From positions 15,479,248 to 15,543,247 of the forward strand of contig OX104134.1 in the NCBI GenBank assembly GCA_944470555.2: 64,000 bases of DNA, read 5' to 3'. The translations under genes were made by a program, and so were the position numbers. The stretch comes from Heterobilharzia americana (lineage: Eukaryota; Platyhelminthes; Trematoda; Strigeidida; Schistosomatidae). Position 1 is the first letter of the stretch. The number at the start of each line of letters is the position of its first letter. Under the pieces are notes generated by a model. It was not told where the DNA came from. It saw nothing but the letters and a program-made list of their open reading frames with translations, and did no database searches. This document shows, piece after piece, positions 48,218 to 60,290 of this stretch.

Positions 48218-48420
48218 CGCTATTGTGGCTCGGTAGTGTAGTGGATAATGCACTGGCGTTTGAAGCGATCGCTCTCGAGTCCGAATCCCAGTGGGAACAA
48301 CATCACTCACTGGGAAGCAGGTACATCCAACTGACGAGTCCCAAATAGGACGAAACGCGCATCCTGGATTCCACTGCTAGCCACGATCCATCATTAACAA
48401 TATCACACTGATTCTGTATG
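48218..48420 (+). mobile_element. Sm-alpha-like hammerhead repeat (family A, copy 6)
   Basis: A complete head-to-tail copy on the plus strand: GTGGCTCGGTAGTGTAGTGG (A box, near 48225), GAGTCCGAATCCC (B box, near 48277-48289, one change from GTTCGA), the hammerhead at 48317-48377, and CCACTGCTAGCCACGATCC. It points away from the minus-strand copy at 47896-48165. Confidence 0.72.
48317..48377 (+). ncRNA. Type I hammerhead ribozyme, core intact, two helix mismatches
   Basis: First box CTGACGA at 48331-48337 and second box GAAA at 48352-48355. Stem II is GTCC (48338-48341) with GGAC (48348-48351). Predicted cleavage follows ATC at 48361-48363. The core-proximal stem I pair is A-C (ATCCAA against CTGGAT), and the second stem III pair is C-A. 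Both weaken helices next to the core, so activity is less certain than in the 48.0-kb copy. Confidence 0.65.
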
Positions 48421-48951
48421 GTGAACAATATAACAAATGTCACTACCACAGAAAAGCATCATGTGTTAGTTGAAATGTATACCGGTCACTGACAATGTGA
48501 TTTACAGAAAACTGTTTCTTAGACAGCTGAAAGGATTTTATAAATTGTATGAAACCAATCAATAAAATAAGATCTCACCGGTCGGTCCTAGAATCAGGGC
48601 TACATTTAGATAACATGTATTCTGATCACATATCGGCTATGATTTACAATGCAATGAGCTTCGGAATTATGAACTATGAGTTACTGGAGTACCTTATCAA
48701 ACCTTAAGTAAACAGAAGCAAAGATTAATAATTATAAATCTTTATCTTCCTTTTTGTTCTAGTAAATAATTTAAGTAATTACACAACTGCACTATAAGAC
48801 AGAAATAGAGGAAGATTTACAAATTCCAAACTCAAAATCTGATGCAATCAGACTATAAAATTGAGTGAAACGTTTGTCCTTAATCAGTATGTGAAAGTGA
48901 GATGTGATAGTAATTCATCAGTCTTCAGTCAAATTACAGTATTAGTAACAA

Positions 48952-50207
<1,256 letters not shown>

Positions 50208-50330
50208 GTATTCATTACGGACTAACAAAAGCGAATAACTATTAAACACATGGTGCAATTTGATAGTTGTTTCGTTTAAGTATAGGACCCCTGAGCAGTA
50301 GGTAGAAAGAGCACCACCTAAAATCGAAAA
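50208..50330 (-). repeat. Degenerate family B fragment, copy 11
   Basis: Plus strand starts AAGTATTCATTACGGACT, the family end. The minus strand then shows CTGCTCAGGGGTCC and ACGAAACAACT, a remnant of the hammerhead module with a broken first box. Confidence 0.45.
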
Positions 50331-50439
50331 CAGGACCTTCACATTTCATGATGGGACCAAAACGCAGTCATCCAATGGATCGGACTTCAGTGATCCACTG
50401 TTAATAACTTAATAAGTAGAAATCCTAAAATCGTCAGTG

Positions 50440-50596
50440 AAATAAAACTTTACAGCAAAGTTAATAGTACACCAGACGACTCCTCTCCACATCTGGACAT
50501 TCATAAAGATATAAGCAAAATGAAAGAATGTTCCAGACAAGTCTCCTTTCACAGGTCAAACTTAATCGATAAGTGTATGTAGGAATGAAATGGTAT
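50440..50596 (-). repeat. Interrupted older repeat, 3' part, ending in the target duplication
   Basis: This segment matches, inverted, the second half of the uninterrupted copy at 55440-55700 (shared strings include AAGTTTGACCTGTGAAAGG and TGCTTATATCTTTATGAATG). Its last 15 bases (50582-50596) are the right-hand target-site duplication of the RTE insertion. Confidence 0.75.
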
Positions 50597-53500
50597 CCCA
50601 TCCATCCATCCAGATCAACCTAGGACCAGACATTACAGCATAACTGTCCGAGTTGCCACAACTCATATCAGTACATGAAGTAAAAAGACAATGAAGTGCA
50701 AGATGAAGAAAACAAAATTAGGTCAAAAGAAATGTAAAGTACGGAGAGAGAGAAACGAAGAATGAGAAAGTGGTGAGATTCGGTATAGCATCGTTAAGAT
50801 GAGGATAATGTGTGTATACATCTGAGACACTGACATCAGTTCCGAGCCATATCACTTAGAGCCTCCAACCACTGGTTTCTCTTGTCCCGTGGACCCCAAC
50901 CACCTAGTCTGCATCGCTCTACATGGCTTAAACCAACAGTCAGAGACTTCACACATTGGTGCCATGTTTTAGTCTGGCCACCTCGGGCCTTTTTCCAGCC
51001 TGGACCCACCTCAGCCAACATTGTGTGACGAGGCAATCGGTGACTGGGCATACGTAGTACGTGTCCCAACCATCTCAATTGATGAAGGTTCACAACCTCG
51101 TCAACTGACTTACCTCTTCTCCCTAAAATTCTACTCATGGCTTCTGCATTACTCACATGGTGACACCACGGAATACGTCCTATACTACGAAGGCAACGGT
51201 GGTCAAACACCTGAAGCCTTTTTGTATCCTCCACTTTCAATGGCCATGTTTCACAGCCATACAGTAGAACAGAGCGGACTGCTGTGCAGTACACACGACC
51301 CTTAACAGAAAAACGGATATCACGGCGGCACCATAGGTGGCGTAAGTTGGCAAAAGTCAACCAAGCCTTTTGTATCCGTGCAGAAATTTCATCGGCAACT
51401 GACCCACCAGGGCTGATCCTACTTCCCAGGTAAGTGAAGTGGTCAACACACTCAACCACTTCACTCTCTATTGTTAACCGCGGTACCGTTGAAGACCAGT
51501 CCTGGAGCAAAAAATTGCATTTGGGTGGTGAAAACTGCATCCCAAACATTCTCAAATTGCTACTCAAAGTGTTCAGAAGACTCTGCATCTTTTCAGCGCC
51601 TTCACCTAACAGGACAATTTCATCTGCATATTCTAGGGCTAACGAAAATTCACCTGTGATTAAGTCAACGTCTGTGTAATCAGGCGACGAGAGGGAAACC
51701 TCCACAAGAATATCTATGATAAAATTGAATAAGAACGGACACCACTTGATGAGTACAGCTCACCTGACATCTCACCATAGGCTCTAACACGTGTTCGAGT
51801 AGAGAGCCTTCAATAAGGTGATGTACTTACTAGGCACGCCTTTCAGTGACAGACATTGCCATAAGACTTCTCGATCAACGGAGTCAAATGTCGCCTTCAT
51901 GTCGAGAAATACAGCTATTGTCGGGCCTCTGTAAGCATGCCTATGTTCCAGGACCTGGAGCAGTGTGAATATTTGGTCAATACACCCGCGGCCAGGTCTA
52001 AAGCCTGCTTGGTTTTCTTGGGCTTGCTGTTCCCGAGCTCCACTCAGGCGTCTGAGAATAGAAGAACCTAGGATTTTGGATACTATGTTCGTCAGGCTGA
52101 TTCCTCTGTGGTTATCACAAGAGGACTTCTCGCCTCCCTTGAAGACTGGGATAATCAGTGACTTTGATCACTCAGAGGGGATCGTATTTGATTCCCATAT
52201 GCTGGTTAGCACTCCCGTTAACCTGACTAAGAGCACCTTACCACCATTCTTGTATACCTCAGCAGGTAGTCCGTCTGGTCCTGCTGCCCTTCCTCGTTTC
52301 AGGTTACCTACCGCTTTCTCAACTTCTTCTAGTGCTGGGGGACCTATCTCTATATCCCATTCAGGATCTGACTGGATAGCAGGCAACGCAATCGTGGCTG
52401 GAGGCCAGCTAAACTGTTCCTCGAAGTGTTCTACCCATTGTTCCAGTTGTCTTCCCTGTGAGTGAATTGCAGATCCGTCCTTCTCCGCTATGGTGCCTGC
52501 TCTTCATTGTACTCAGAGCCTGCAGGGAGGCGTTCGCGTGCATCCATTAGTTCGGAAGAAGCTGTTGATATCCACTGGCTCTTTTTAGCCACTCTTTCGG
52601 AGTCGGCCACGGTCCTCAGCGTTGCTTTTACGACAAACTGAAGATGGTACCCAGTTTCTTCTGGATGAGTGACAGTCTTTTGTTCCGATAACTGCCTAGC
52701 CAACTTCTCACTGAACACGGCTTTGGTGTTTTCGTTGGTCGCAGCACTCGTAGTGGTTTTGTTGCCAAATTTTTTCTACGTCCATTGAGACGCAGGCATA
52801 TACGTGCTCGGACCAACGCATGATCGCTGTCCAAACACGTACTCCAGAAGGAGCGGCAGTCTTCCACCGATCCTCTCCAGCGATGACTAATAGCAATGTG
52901 GTCTATCTGTGTCCATCGCTGAGTTGAGCTCGGTGGACGCCAGGTCAGACAGTGCCTTTCTTTATGTCTGAAATTTGTGCTGGCTAAAAATAGGCGGTTA
53001 TCTGAGCATAGTTGTAATAGGCGATCACCGTTATCTGTACGTTCAGCTGGGATTCCGAAAGTGCCACCTAAGTGCCTTTCTGCCTCACTCAGTCTACCCA
53101 CCTGTGCGTTGAGGTCACCTGCAACAACCACCACGTCCGAACGTTTGGCTTTCGAGAGGAGGTTAGACAGTTTATGGTAGAACTCGTCCTTCACTTCATC
53201 CGAGCTGCAGTCAGTGGGTGCGTAAGCAGAGATTACAAACGAGTCTCACTATTCCTTTTAGTTCTCACTGTGCCGTTCAGCCTCATAGCGCAGAGGCGAC
53301 TATCAACTGGGATCCAGTCTAGTAGTGAGTTTTCTGCCCTGGTGCTTAATGCTATACCTACACCTGCAAGACCACGAGAGCTAGCTATCGAATCTCCAGA
53401 AACTCGAAGGGTGAATTTTGTGGATTCACCAGATTGGTCAGGAGAGGTCAGGTGAATAACCACACTTGGGTCCTGTATGCGTGTCTCACAAACACAGCAC

Positions 53501-54336
53501 ACATCCATGTTCCGAGTTGCTAGAGTCTTTGCCAACGAAGCCTGTTGGCCAATTTGACGGAGGGTGCGGACATTGAAGGCTCCAATATGTAATTTGGAGC
53601 GTGGTTTAAGGAGACCGAGTATGCTGTTCTGTGGACTCAGATCGTTGTCGAAGGCTGCAGAGGTAGGAGAAATTGAAGATGATGCAGTATGGTTAGTTAA
53701 GAGACGTGAAGGAAGATTAGAAGGTAATGATGGAGGAGGTGGATAGCAGTCAGAAGAAACTTGAGTGGTGACAGAGTTGTGAGGGCGGTTGACACTTCCC
53801 GGCTGCCCACACCGTGGAAGGCTATTTCTTCTTAAGGTACCTGAAAGAGATTTGTGTGACCGCAGAGCCCATCGGACATCTGCTTGAGGCCTGTCACACC
53901 CAGCCTTTTGAGTATGATTATTTTGAGCTTTTGTATTTTTGGGGCCGGATGGTCGAAAGGAAACGACAAGTGAACCAACACCGCCGGCCCGGCAGACCGT
54001 GGGGCGTGGTGGAGTGTGTTATTTTTGAGGCCGACCTTTTCTAACCCCCCCTTCCACTGAGAAGGCAGCATCAGCATGGCACTGCTGGTCATCCAAGGGA
54101 AACACCTTACTGCTGTCACACCCCATCCAGCTAGCAGCAGTACGACTTCGCCCTCAGACCCCCATCATAGTGTAGCAATTTACACTATACTGGTAACTGC
54201 TTTCCGTCTAACCACTATCCAACAGACGTTTTTGGTATGGTAGGACCTCGAGGGAACAAGTGTTCCACCAGCATAGCTTGTTGGGTCATTGTGATATGCA
54301 AGCCCGACCATCACGTCAAGGTAGCAGCCATCGGTC
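50597..54336 (-). mobile_element. RTE-clade (SR2-like) non-LTR retrotransposon, about 3.7 kb, inactive
   Basis: The element reads on the minus strand from about 54336 to 50597. It has a 5' untranslated part with small open frames, an endonuclease (53620-52700), a reverse transcriptase (52500-51600), a C-terminal block (51600-50836) and a 3' end with a short GGAT repeat. Target-site duplications flank it: 50582-50596 and 54337-54351 match at 14 of 15 bases (GGAATGAAATGGTAT versus GGGATGAAATGGTAT). The uninterrupted relative of the target lies at 55440-55700. Length and layout fit RTE/SR2-type elements. Confidence 0.8.
50836..53620 (-). pseudogene. Endonuclease-reverse transcriptase of the RTE element, broken
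   Basis: Endonuclease motifs in order: NVRTL, a CETR block, YAPTD, GDLNAQVG, IDHI and a final SDH, as in apurinic-endonuclease-like domains. Reverse transcriptase motifs: GPDGLPAEVYK, then FLDMKATFDS (motif A), then YADEIVLLG where YADD is expected (motif C). The C-terminal block reads LHQLRWLGHVLRMPSHRLPR. Breaks: frameshifts near 53240, 52715 and 52490; a stop replacing Trp near 52168; and stops plus a deletion near 51740-51790. In YADE the second catalytic Asp is Glu (GAA), which should abolish polymerase activity on its own. Confidence 0.82.
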
Positions 54337-54490
54337 GGGATGAAATGGTATTCCGTAACATAAGACATAATCTCAATAGCTTTTATAAAATACACTGGAC
54401 AATAAGGTTGGGTATCAAGTAAAAATAGATAAACAAACACGTGGTGGAATATAAATAAATAAAATCTAAACAGAGGTGCAGAGTACGTGA
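54337..54490 (-). repeat. Interrupted older repeat, 5' part
   Basis: Matches, inverted, the first half of the copy at 55440-55700 (shared strings include CCACCACGTGTTTGTTTATC and AAAAGCTATTGAGATTATG). Its left edge is the other target-site duplication of the RTE insertion. Confidence 0.75.
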
Positions 54491-55439
54491 TTAAGGCCAC
54501 AGTGAAGAGAGTGTTTGTCCATGTTTCGTTTGACTGCACAAATGAGGTTTGAAACTGTTAATTGTCAAAGCCACAGCTGCATATATGTTTCTAAACCTTA
54601 TTGCTTTTTAAGGGTTTGATCGAACTTTAAGAAAATGTTGGTTGCTTTTCAAGCAAGGTCATACTATGGCCGATGTACTCACTTCCACTGGAGTGAGTGA
54701 ACTTGTATATGCACACTGACGAGACCCAATGCTTCAGCTTGTCTTTTACGCACTGATGGATCAGCTATCAATATGAGAACCTACTACGGAGGCTTGCATT
54801 ATGGAACGTTCTATTCAGGTACTTTGACAAACGTGGATAAAGGATGTCCTCATCAATATCACCCTTAAATCTGAGATTCAACAAAAGTATTTCTTCGGGG
54901 CTGTCTGAATCTGCTCCATAGTCTTCTTTTCCTTTATATTTTCTTCTATAAACCTAGATGTGTAGACATTTTCTAACAGTACTTTTTATATACTTCAGTT
55001 ATCACCTTTACATTTCTTTACCAGTGAATTGATATAGCCTGAATCGCGTCTATGTGGATGTATGTAGAAATACCATTTAGATTCCACGCTTAGTGGTCAC
55101 TCGATGTATTTTACAACATCAGCGGCAAAGTTGACGACATACACAAATTACGATGGCTCAGGCTATTTCTCTAGGCCTACTAGACTTAACTTCTATTGAT
55201 TTTTCACATCTTCAACCAACCTGATAATTACACGTTGGGTCACGTGTTTCCTCACGAAATTTAGAAGCAAAGCGATTGGTTGAAAAGAAAGTTTAATGCA
55301 TGTGCAAAGTCCTATGAAGATTTTGTTATTCTTTTTTTATACTATATTAGTATTTCTCAGAGGGTTTCCGATTCCTTAACAAGTGGATCATCACTGTACA
55401 TCTTTCTTATACTTAGTGAGAGTGAGCTTACAAAATTCC
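54491..55439. other. Spacer between inverted repeat copies, nothing recognised
   Basis: AT-rich sequence without a supported gene or known repeat. Confidence 0.35.
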
Positions 55440-55700
55440 TCTTCCTCTGCACCTCTGTTTAGATTTTATTTATTTATATTCCACCACGTGTTTGTTTATC
55501 TATTTTTACTTGATACCAAATCTTACTGTTCAGTATATTTTATAAAAGCTATTGAGATTATGTTACGGAATATCATTTCATTCCCTACATGCACTTATCG
55601 ATTAAGTTTGACCTGTGAAAGGAGACTTGTCTGGAACATTCCTCCATTTTGCTTATATCTTTATGAATGTCTAGATGTGGAGATGAGTCGTCAGAAAGAT
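55440..55700 (+). repeat. Uninterrupted copy of the RTE target repeat
   Basis: Continuous on the plus strand, this copy spans both halves split at 50440-50596 and 54337-54490. It reads across the junction as GAATATCATTTCATTCCC, showing the pre-insertion state. Function and family unknown. Confidence 0.7.
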
Positions 55701-58700
55701 AATTACCTTTCTTTTAATTTCCTACCTGTCAATTCTCAATATAGTTCAAGTGTATTCACACTGTATGGTATCTAATTCATGTGATATTCTAGTGGTTGCT
55801 AATTTGATTAGCAAATAAGTTGACAAAAATATTATTTGTTTTCTTTAGAGTTCATCCTCAACTGTATGGTGTTTGAGATGCCTTTAATGAAGGTGAAGTT
55901 AACAAGGAATATAATTAATTTTTCAGTCTGTTTATGTGTGTGAAGAAATGGTTAATTGAGTAGTTAACTTTACACGCAGGTGTTATGCGAGTAAAAGAAT
56001 CGAGTTATTGTTAGTAATATTAATAGCGCAAAAAAAAACTGTGCACATGTGCAAACTCATTTAAACAAAAAACTGACGGTCGATTATTCTACACTTGAAG
56101 TCTGTCTATTATTTAAGTACAGTGACCTAGGTAGTAGGGAAATGAGGTAGCATATATTAATTAGGTAAAGGTTCCACTATAACAACTGAAGTTTGCGAAT
56201 CGATAAAAAATTTATTGAGGCAATTATTGTATATAAGTAGCTTCTGGATTGAAATCAAAAGAAAACAAAATATATTCCCTGATGTAATCAAACTTTCAAT
56301 TGGTGGACCTGGTATTATGGTTCACTTTTATTATTTTCATGTACAAGAAGTAAATTCATGCTTCCCAGTTATACACAAAGTAACTTTCTTGCATGCTACA
56401 AGTGTGATCCATAACGCAACCCTGCTGATCATAACAGGAAAGTTATGTGAACTAAAATACTAAAATGAACCGTAATTCAAATAAATAACCCATAAGTACT
56501 GCTACTAGGTCAAACTTATTGTAGTTTGTAAATGAAACCAATATAAAGATAGAAGGAAAATGACAAAGACAGAAATAGAAAAATATCCTGTCTCAAGTAA
56601 TATCAGCAAATAGTATAATTGTCAACTTCAGAAGATAATTGTTAGGTCAAATTATACATTTCACTCTATATATTCAGTTTAGTAAAACAACTGGAGGGAA
56701 TAAAACTAGTTCAAACAAGTGAACTATTCCCCTAAGCATATGACTTATACAGCAGTTATGATAAAATAAAACACTTTTATTATGATCATTTTGACTATCT
56801 GAGATAATTAGGGTTTGGCAGACTAGTGTTTATACTGGGTGGTGAATGAAGGTGAAGTGAAAATTTGAACTGCAGCCGGATTCGAACCGGCTACTGAAAA
56901 TTGTTCATTACGTAAAACTTGTTTATGCTTGTCCAATTTTTTCAATGAGAAACATATGCATATACGTTCAGATATTAGTCGCTTTTCACTTCCACCATGA
57001 TGTCACTTACCAGTGAGAATCACTGTCGGTATCCAGCATGTTGGCCTTTAAGCTTGGTTTCGGACTGTGTTATGGACAATTTGTCGCTTCGGGTCACCTC
57101 AATGTGTCTACAAATTTACTTGCTCCTTTAAAGCCAGTCATATAAATTAAGTATCGATGGGGAATGACAGAAGTCAAGATTTACCCATGGTAAAGTCAGT
57201 CTATGTAATCATTTGAGTTCAATAAGACAAAGAATGTTTAAACACCAAAAAATGTGTTTATTTCTGCTTGAATTTTTCCAGCAAAGTGTATTTCTATAGA
57301 ATTTGTAGATTTTTGAAGCAGGTACTAGTAAATTTAGATTTCTAGCTTGTTGGAAGCTTTCAAAGCAAAGCTTAAATAATTTATTCACGTCTCATGGATG
57401 CATAATCTTGCAAAAGCCGTTGACTCTAACTAAAATATGACAATTTTTATTCAACTTTTCCATCAAGTGGTATATTTGTTGAGTTAATGCCCTTATATCA
57501 GAAATCGATTTCAGTTTTCTATCTTCTTTCAACAACAGTGAAGATGAGAAACAGAATTCAGCTCCTTTTCATCATACTTACCACCTAGCAGATTGTCTTT
57601 ATCTCCACTAGAACTAATTACAAACGAACAAACGCTTTCAGAGTTTAAACATTATTTTACTTCTCAAATATTTATGATAAGTGAATTGTTGTATTCGTAT
57701 GCCAAAAATGATGGATTTATTTATTCATGAAACTTATTCTTCCCTGACTAATGTGCTGTAACCTGATGTACTTACCTTGAATTTCTGAAATTCTATAAAT
57801 TTATTAAGGTGCGTATCTGAATGAAGAAAGTGTTACTTTTCACCAACAGAACACCTTAAATTAGTTTTGATTTTCCTTATATGATAACAGTGAAGCAAGT
57901 TTAACTGCTCAGGTTCTTTTCAATAAGATATCATGCTGTTATAGTAAAGTATGCTGAAAATAGCTGTCTCTTTCTCTTCAGTGGTAGAAGAATGATCGAA
58001 AAATAAATACTACCGAGAAAATGCAGTTTTTGTCTTTATTTCCGTTAGTTATCTATTATTATTTCGTAAATTCCTTACCAAACTAAAGATGTACAACTTT
58101 GTTGCAAGTGACTAGATTTGCATATTATGAAATGTCCTAACTTTTTCATCTTTGATTTATTATTCAGAATAGTACTAACACGCTTTGTGAGCAACTTGTG
58201 ATCATAATCAATAGTAAATCTATTATTATTTATCCGGGAAAAAGAAGTGTCAGTGGGTTACATCAAAAAGTATTTATAATAAGCATTTTTAAAACGTTTG
58301 AGGTTTTAAAACATTCATATTTCACGAGAAATGGAATTAAACTTACTAGGATTAGAAGGTTGACAGTAGGGTGTGATTGGTTTTGGTGTTGGAAGCATTG
58401 ATGTGTTTATCTGTGGTTTAAAAAAGATAGAAACATCAACAAGGAAAGATAAAACCGCGTGTTTCTAAGTGGAAAAATTATTGAAATTAGATAAAACAAT
58501 GAATTATCCTTTATTTTAAAAAAATCTAGTAAAATTTGGCAGTTCAGAAACAGTTTTACTTCATTTAATTACCTATAACGGTGTACATTTTGAACTAAGA
58601 TCGACCTGAGCCCCATTGTACAGTGACATAACTGATCATTAAAAGTTCTGTGGTCATTTATGTACAATAGTGAAGCCAATGATTGTCACCTATCTGCAGT

Positions 58701-59639
58701 TTAACGCTGTGCATTAGTCATTTTACCTTGTGATACTTTTTACCCCACTCCTATTTCATTTAACATAAAATCCTAATTTATGTGCAGATTGACAGTAGTG
58801 ACATATTCTCTAACACTCTAGCCAGTTGAAGTTCATAGCCTTATCAGATCACTTTCATCTTTGCCCATCATAATAACTAATCTCAGCATACTCACTATGT
58901 GGTCATAAACAACATAAGCGATTGAATAAAGACATTCGTGATAAAACACCTTTGCCTGTTGCCAGTGTTTTACACTCATACGTCTTTTTTCACTATCACT
59001 ACTCAGTAACCTTGAACCGTAACAGGTATCTGAATATTTTTTCTGTGCCAGAGGTGAAATAACGTGGTACTAAACCACCATCGATAACCAGATTCTAAGG
59101 AAGTGATATGAATTTCCAGGTAGGTGAATTAGAAAGAGTTCCACTCTTAATTTTTAAGTTAGGCGGGAGTAAAGACCTAGTCTCAAACTTAAGTTTGAAT
59201 GCGAAGGATAAGAAATAAATGCCAAAAAACCCACATATATTTTACAAACGTCCAGAAGACTGTATTCTTTCAGTATCAGGAGGACAATGCCGTTATTGTG
59301 AGTCTAAACTCCAAGAACCAGGTCTAACTCCACCGTCTGAAACTTCTAGCTGTGAAGGACATATTCTTCAGTTTTAGATGCTTTATTATCCATGCACAAC
59401 AACTAACTCAGACAGAAGTCAAGATCTTTTCCCTTACCTCTCTTTCATTTTATAAATTTGCCAAATTTGTTAAATCCTACTGGCCTGGATGATTAAAAGT
59501 GAGTCTGAATGAACGAAAGTGTGATTAATTATTTCGTTGCTAACGCTCTGGGCAGAAATCTGAGTATGTTCCCCATACGTTTTGCACTTGTCAAGTGTAA
59601 GATGATGCTTCAAGACTGATCTGAAACCACTCACAGTTT
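55701..59639. other. No gene recognised
   Basis: AT-rich sequence with only short random open frames. The single item of note is the tRNA T-arm-like hairpin at 56874-56890, listed separately. Confidence 0.4.
56874..56890 (-). other. tRNA T-arm-like hairpin, probably a SINE remnant
   Basis: On the minus strand GCCGGTTCGAATCCGGC forms a perfect five-pair stem with a canonical TTCGAAT loop, exactly like a tRNA T arm and B box. No matching acceptor stem, D arm or anticodon arm precedes it, so it is not a whole tRNA gene. Confidence 0.5.
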
Positions 59640-60290
59640 AATGATAGGAGGTGAAGTGGTGAAATGTGCCAACCACTTCATACACTTGAGGAGTTGCGTC
59701 AACCCGCTGAACGGCTGTTGACGAGGTCTCAGCTCGGATACAGAAGGCTCTTTTGGCATTTGCCAACTTACGTAATCTGTGGCGCCAACTGGCTAGAAAT
59801 CCGATTATTTTATCAAAGGATACGTATACTGCTCTGCAGTCCGATCTGTCCTGTTCTACGGTTATGAAACATGGCCATTGAAAGTTGACCACGTGAAGCT
59901 GTTACAGGGTTTTGATTACAACTGTCTTTGTAGTATTGCTCACGTTCATTGGATTCATCGTATGACCAATGCAGAGGTCAGCAGATGGGTACTAGGCAAG
60001 ACAGACAAGTGGATTGATTAGGTTATGAACCTTAGTCGACTGAGATGGCTTGGAAATGTGTCGGTCATACCGAGTCACCGTCTACCTCAACGTTCCATGC
60101 TGAGGGAAGTTAGATTAGGATGGAAAAGGGTTCAGGATGGTCAGACCAAGACGTGGCAACAGTGGATGAAGTCTCTTGCTGTTGATCTGAGCCATGAGGG
60201 GAAACGTAAACTACCTAGTTGGGCCCCGAGATGAAAAGAATCAGTGGTTGAGGCCTGTTGGTGACGAGGCCGAAAATGGGTCACAATGGG
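59640..60290 (+). mobile_element. Decayed RTE fragment, C-terminal block
   Basis: The plus strand encodes pieces homologous to the end of the 50.6-54.3 kb element: YCSAVRSVLFYGYETWPLKV, MNLSRLRWLGNV, PSHRLPQRSMLREVRLGWK and QTKTWQQWMKSLAVDLSHE. Several stops and shifts, and more divergence than the 50-kb copy shows, indicate an older insertion of the same clade. Confidence 0.75.

Noticed and set aside
51965..52465. Plus-strand frame of 166 codons and other plus frames at 51.0-53.5 kb
   Set aside because: They are antisense to the RTE polyprotein remains, whose motifs are clear on the minus strand.
54180..54539. Minus-strand frame of 119 codons as a gene
   Set aside because: It crosses the junction between the interrupted repeat and the RTE 5' end, so it is a chimera created by the insertion.
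56860..56960. Complete tRNA gene on the minus strand
   Set aside because: Only the T arm is present; no acceptor-stem complement, D arm or anticodon arm could be found at the right distances.
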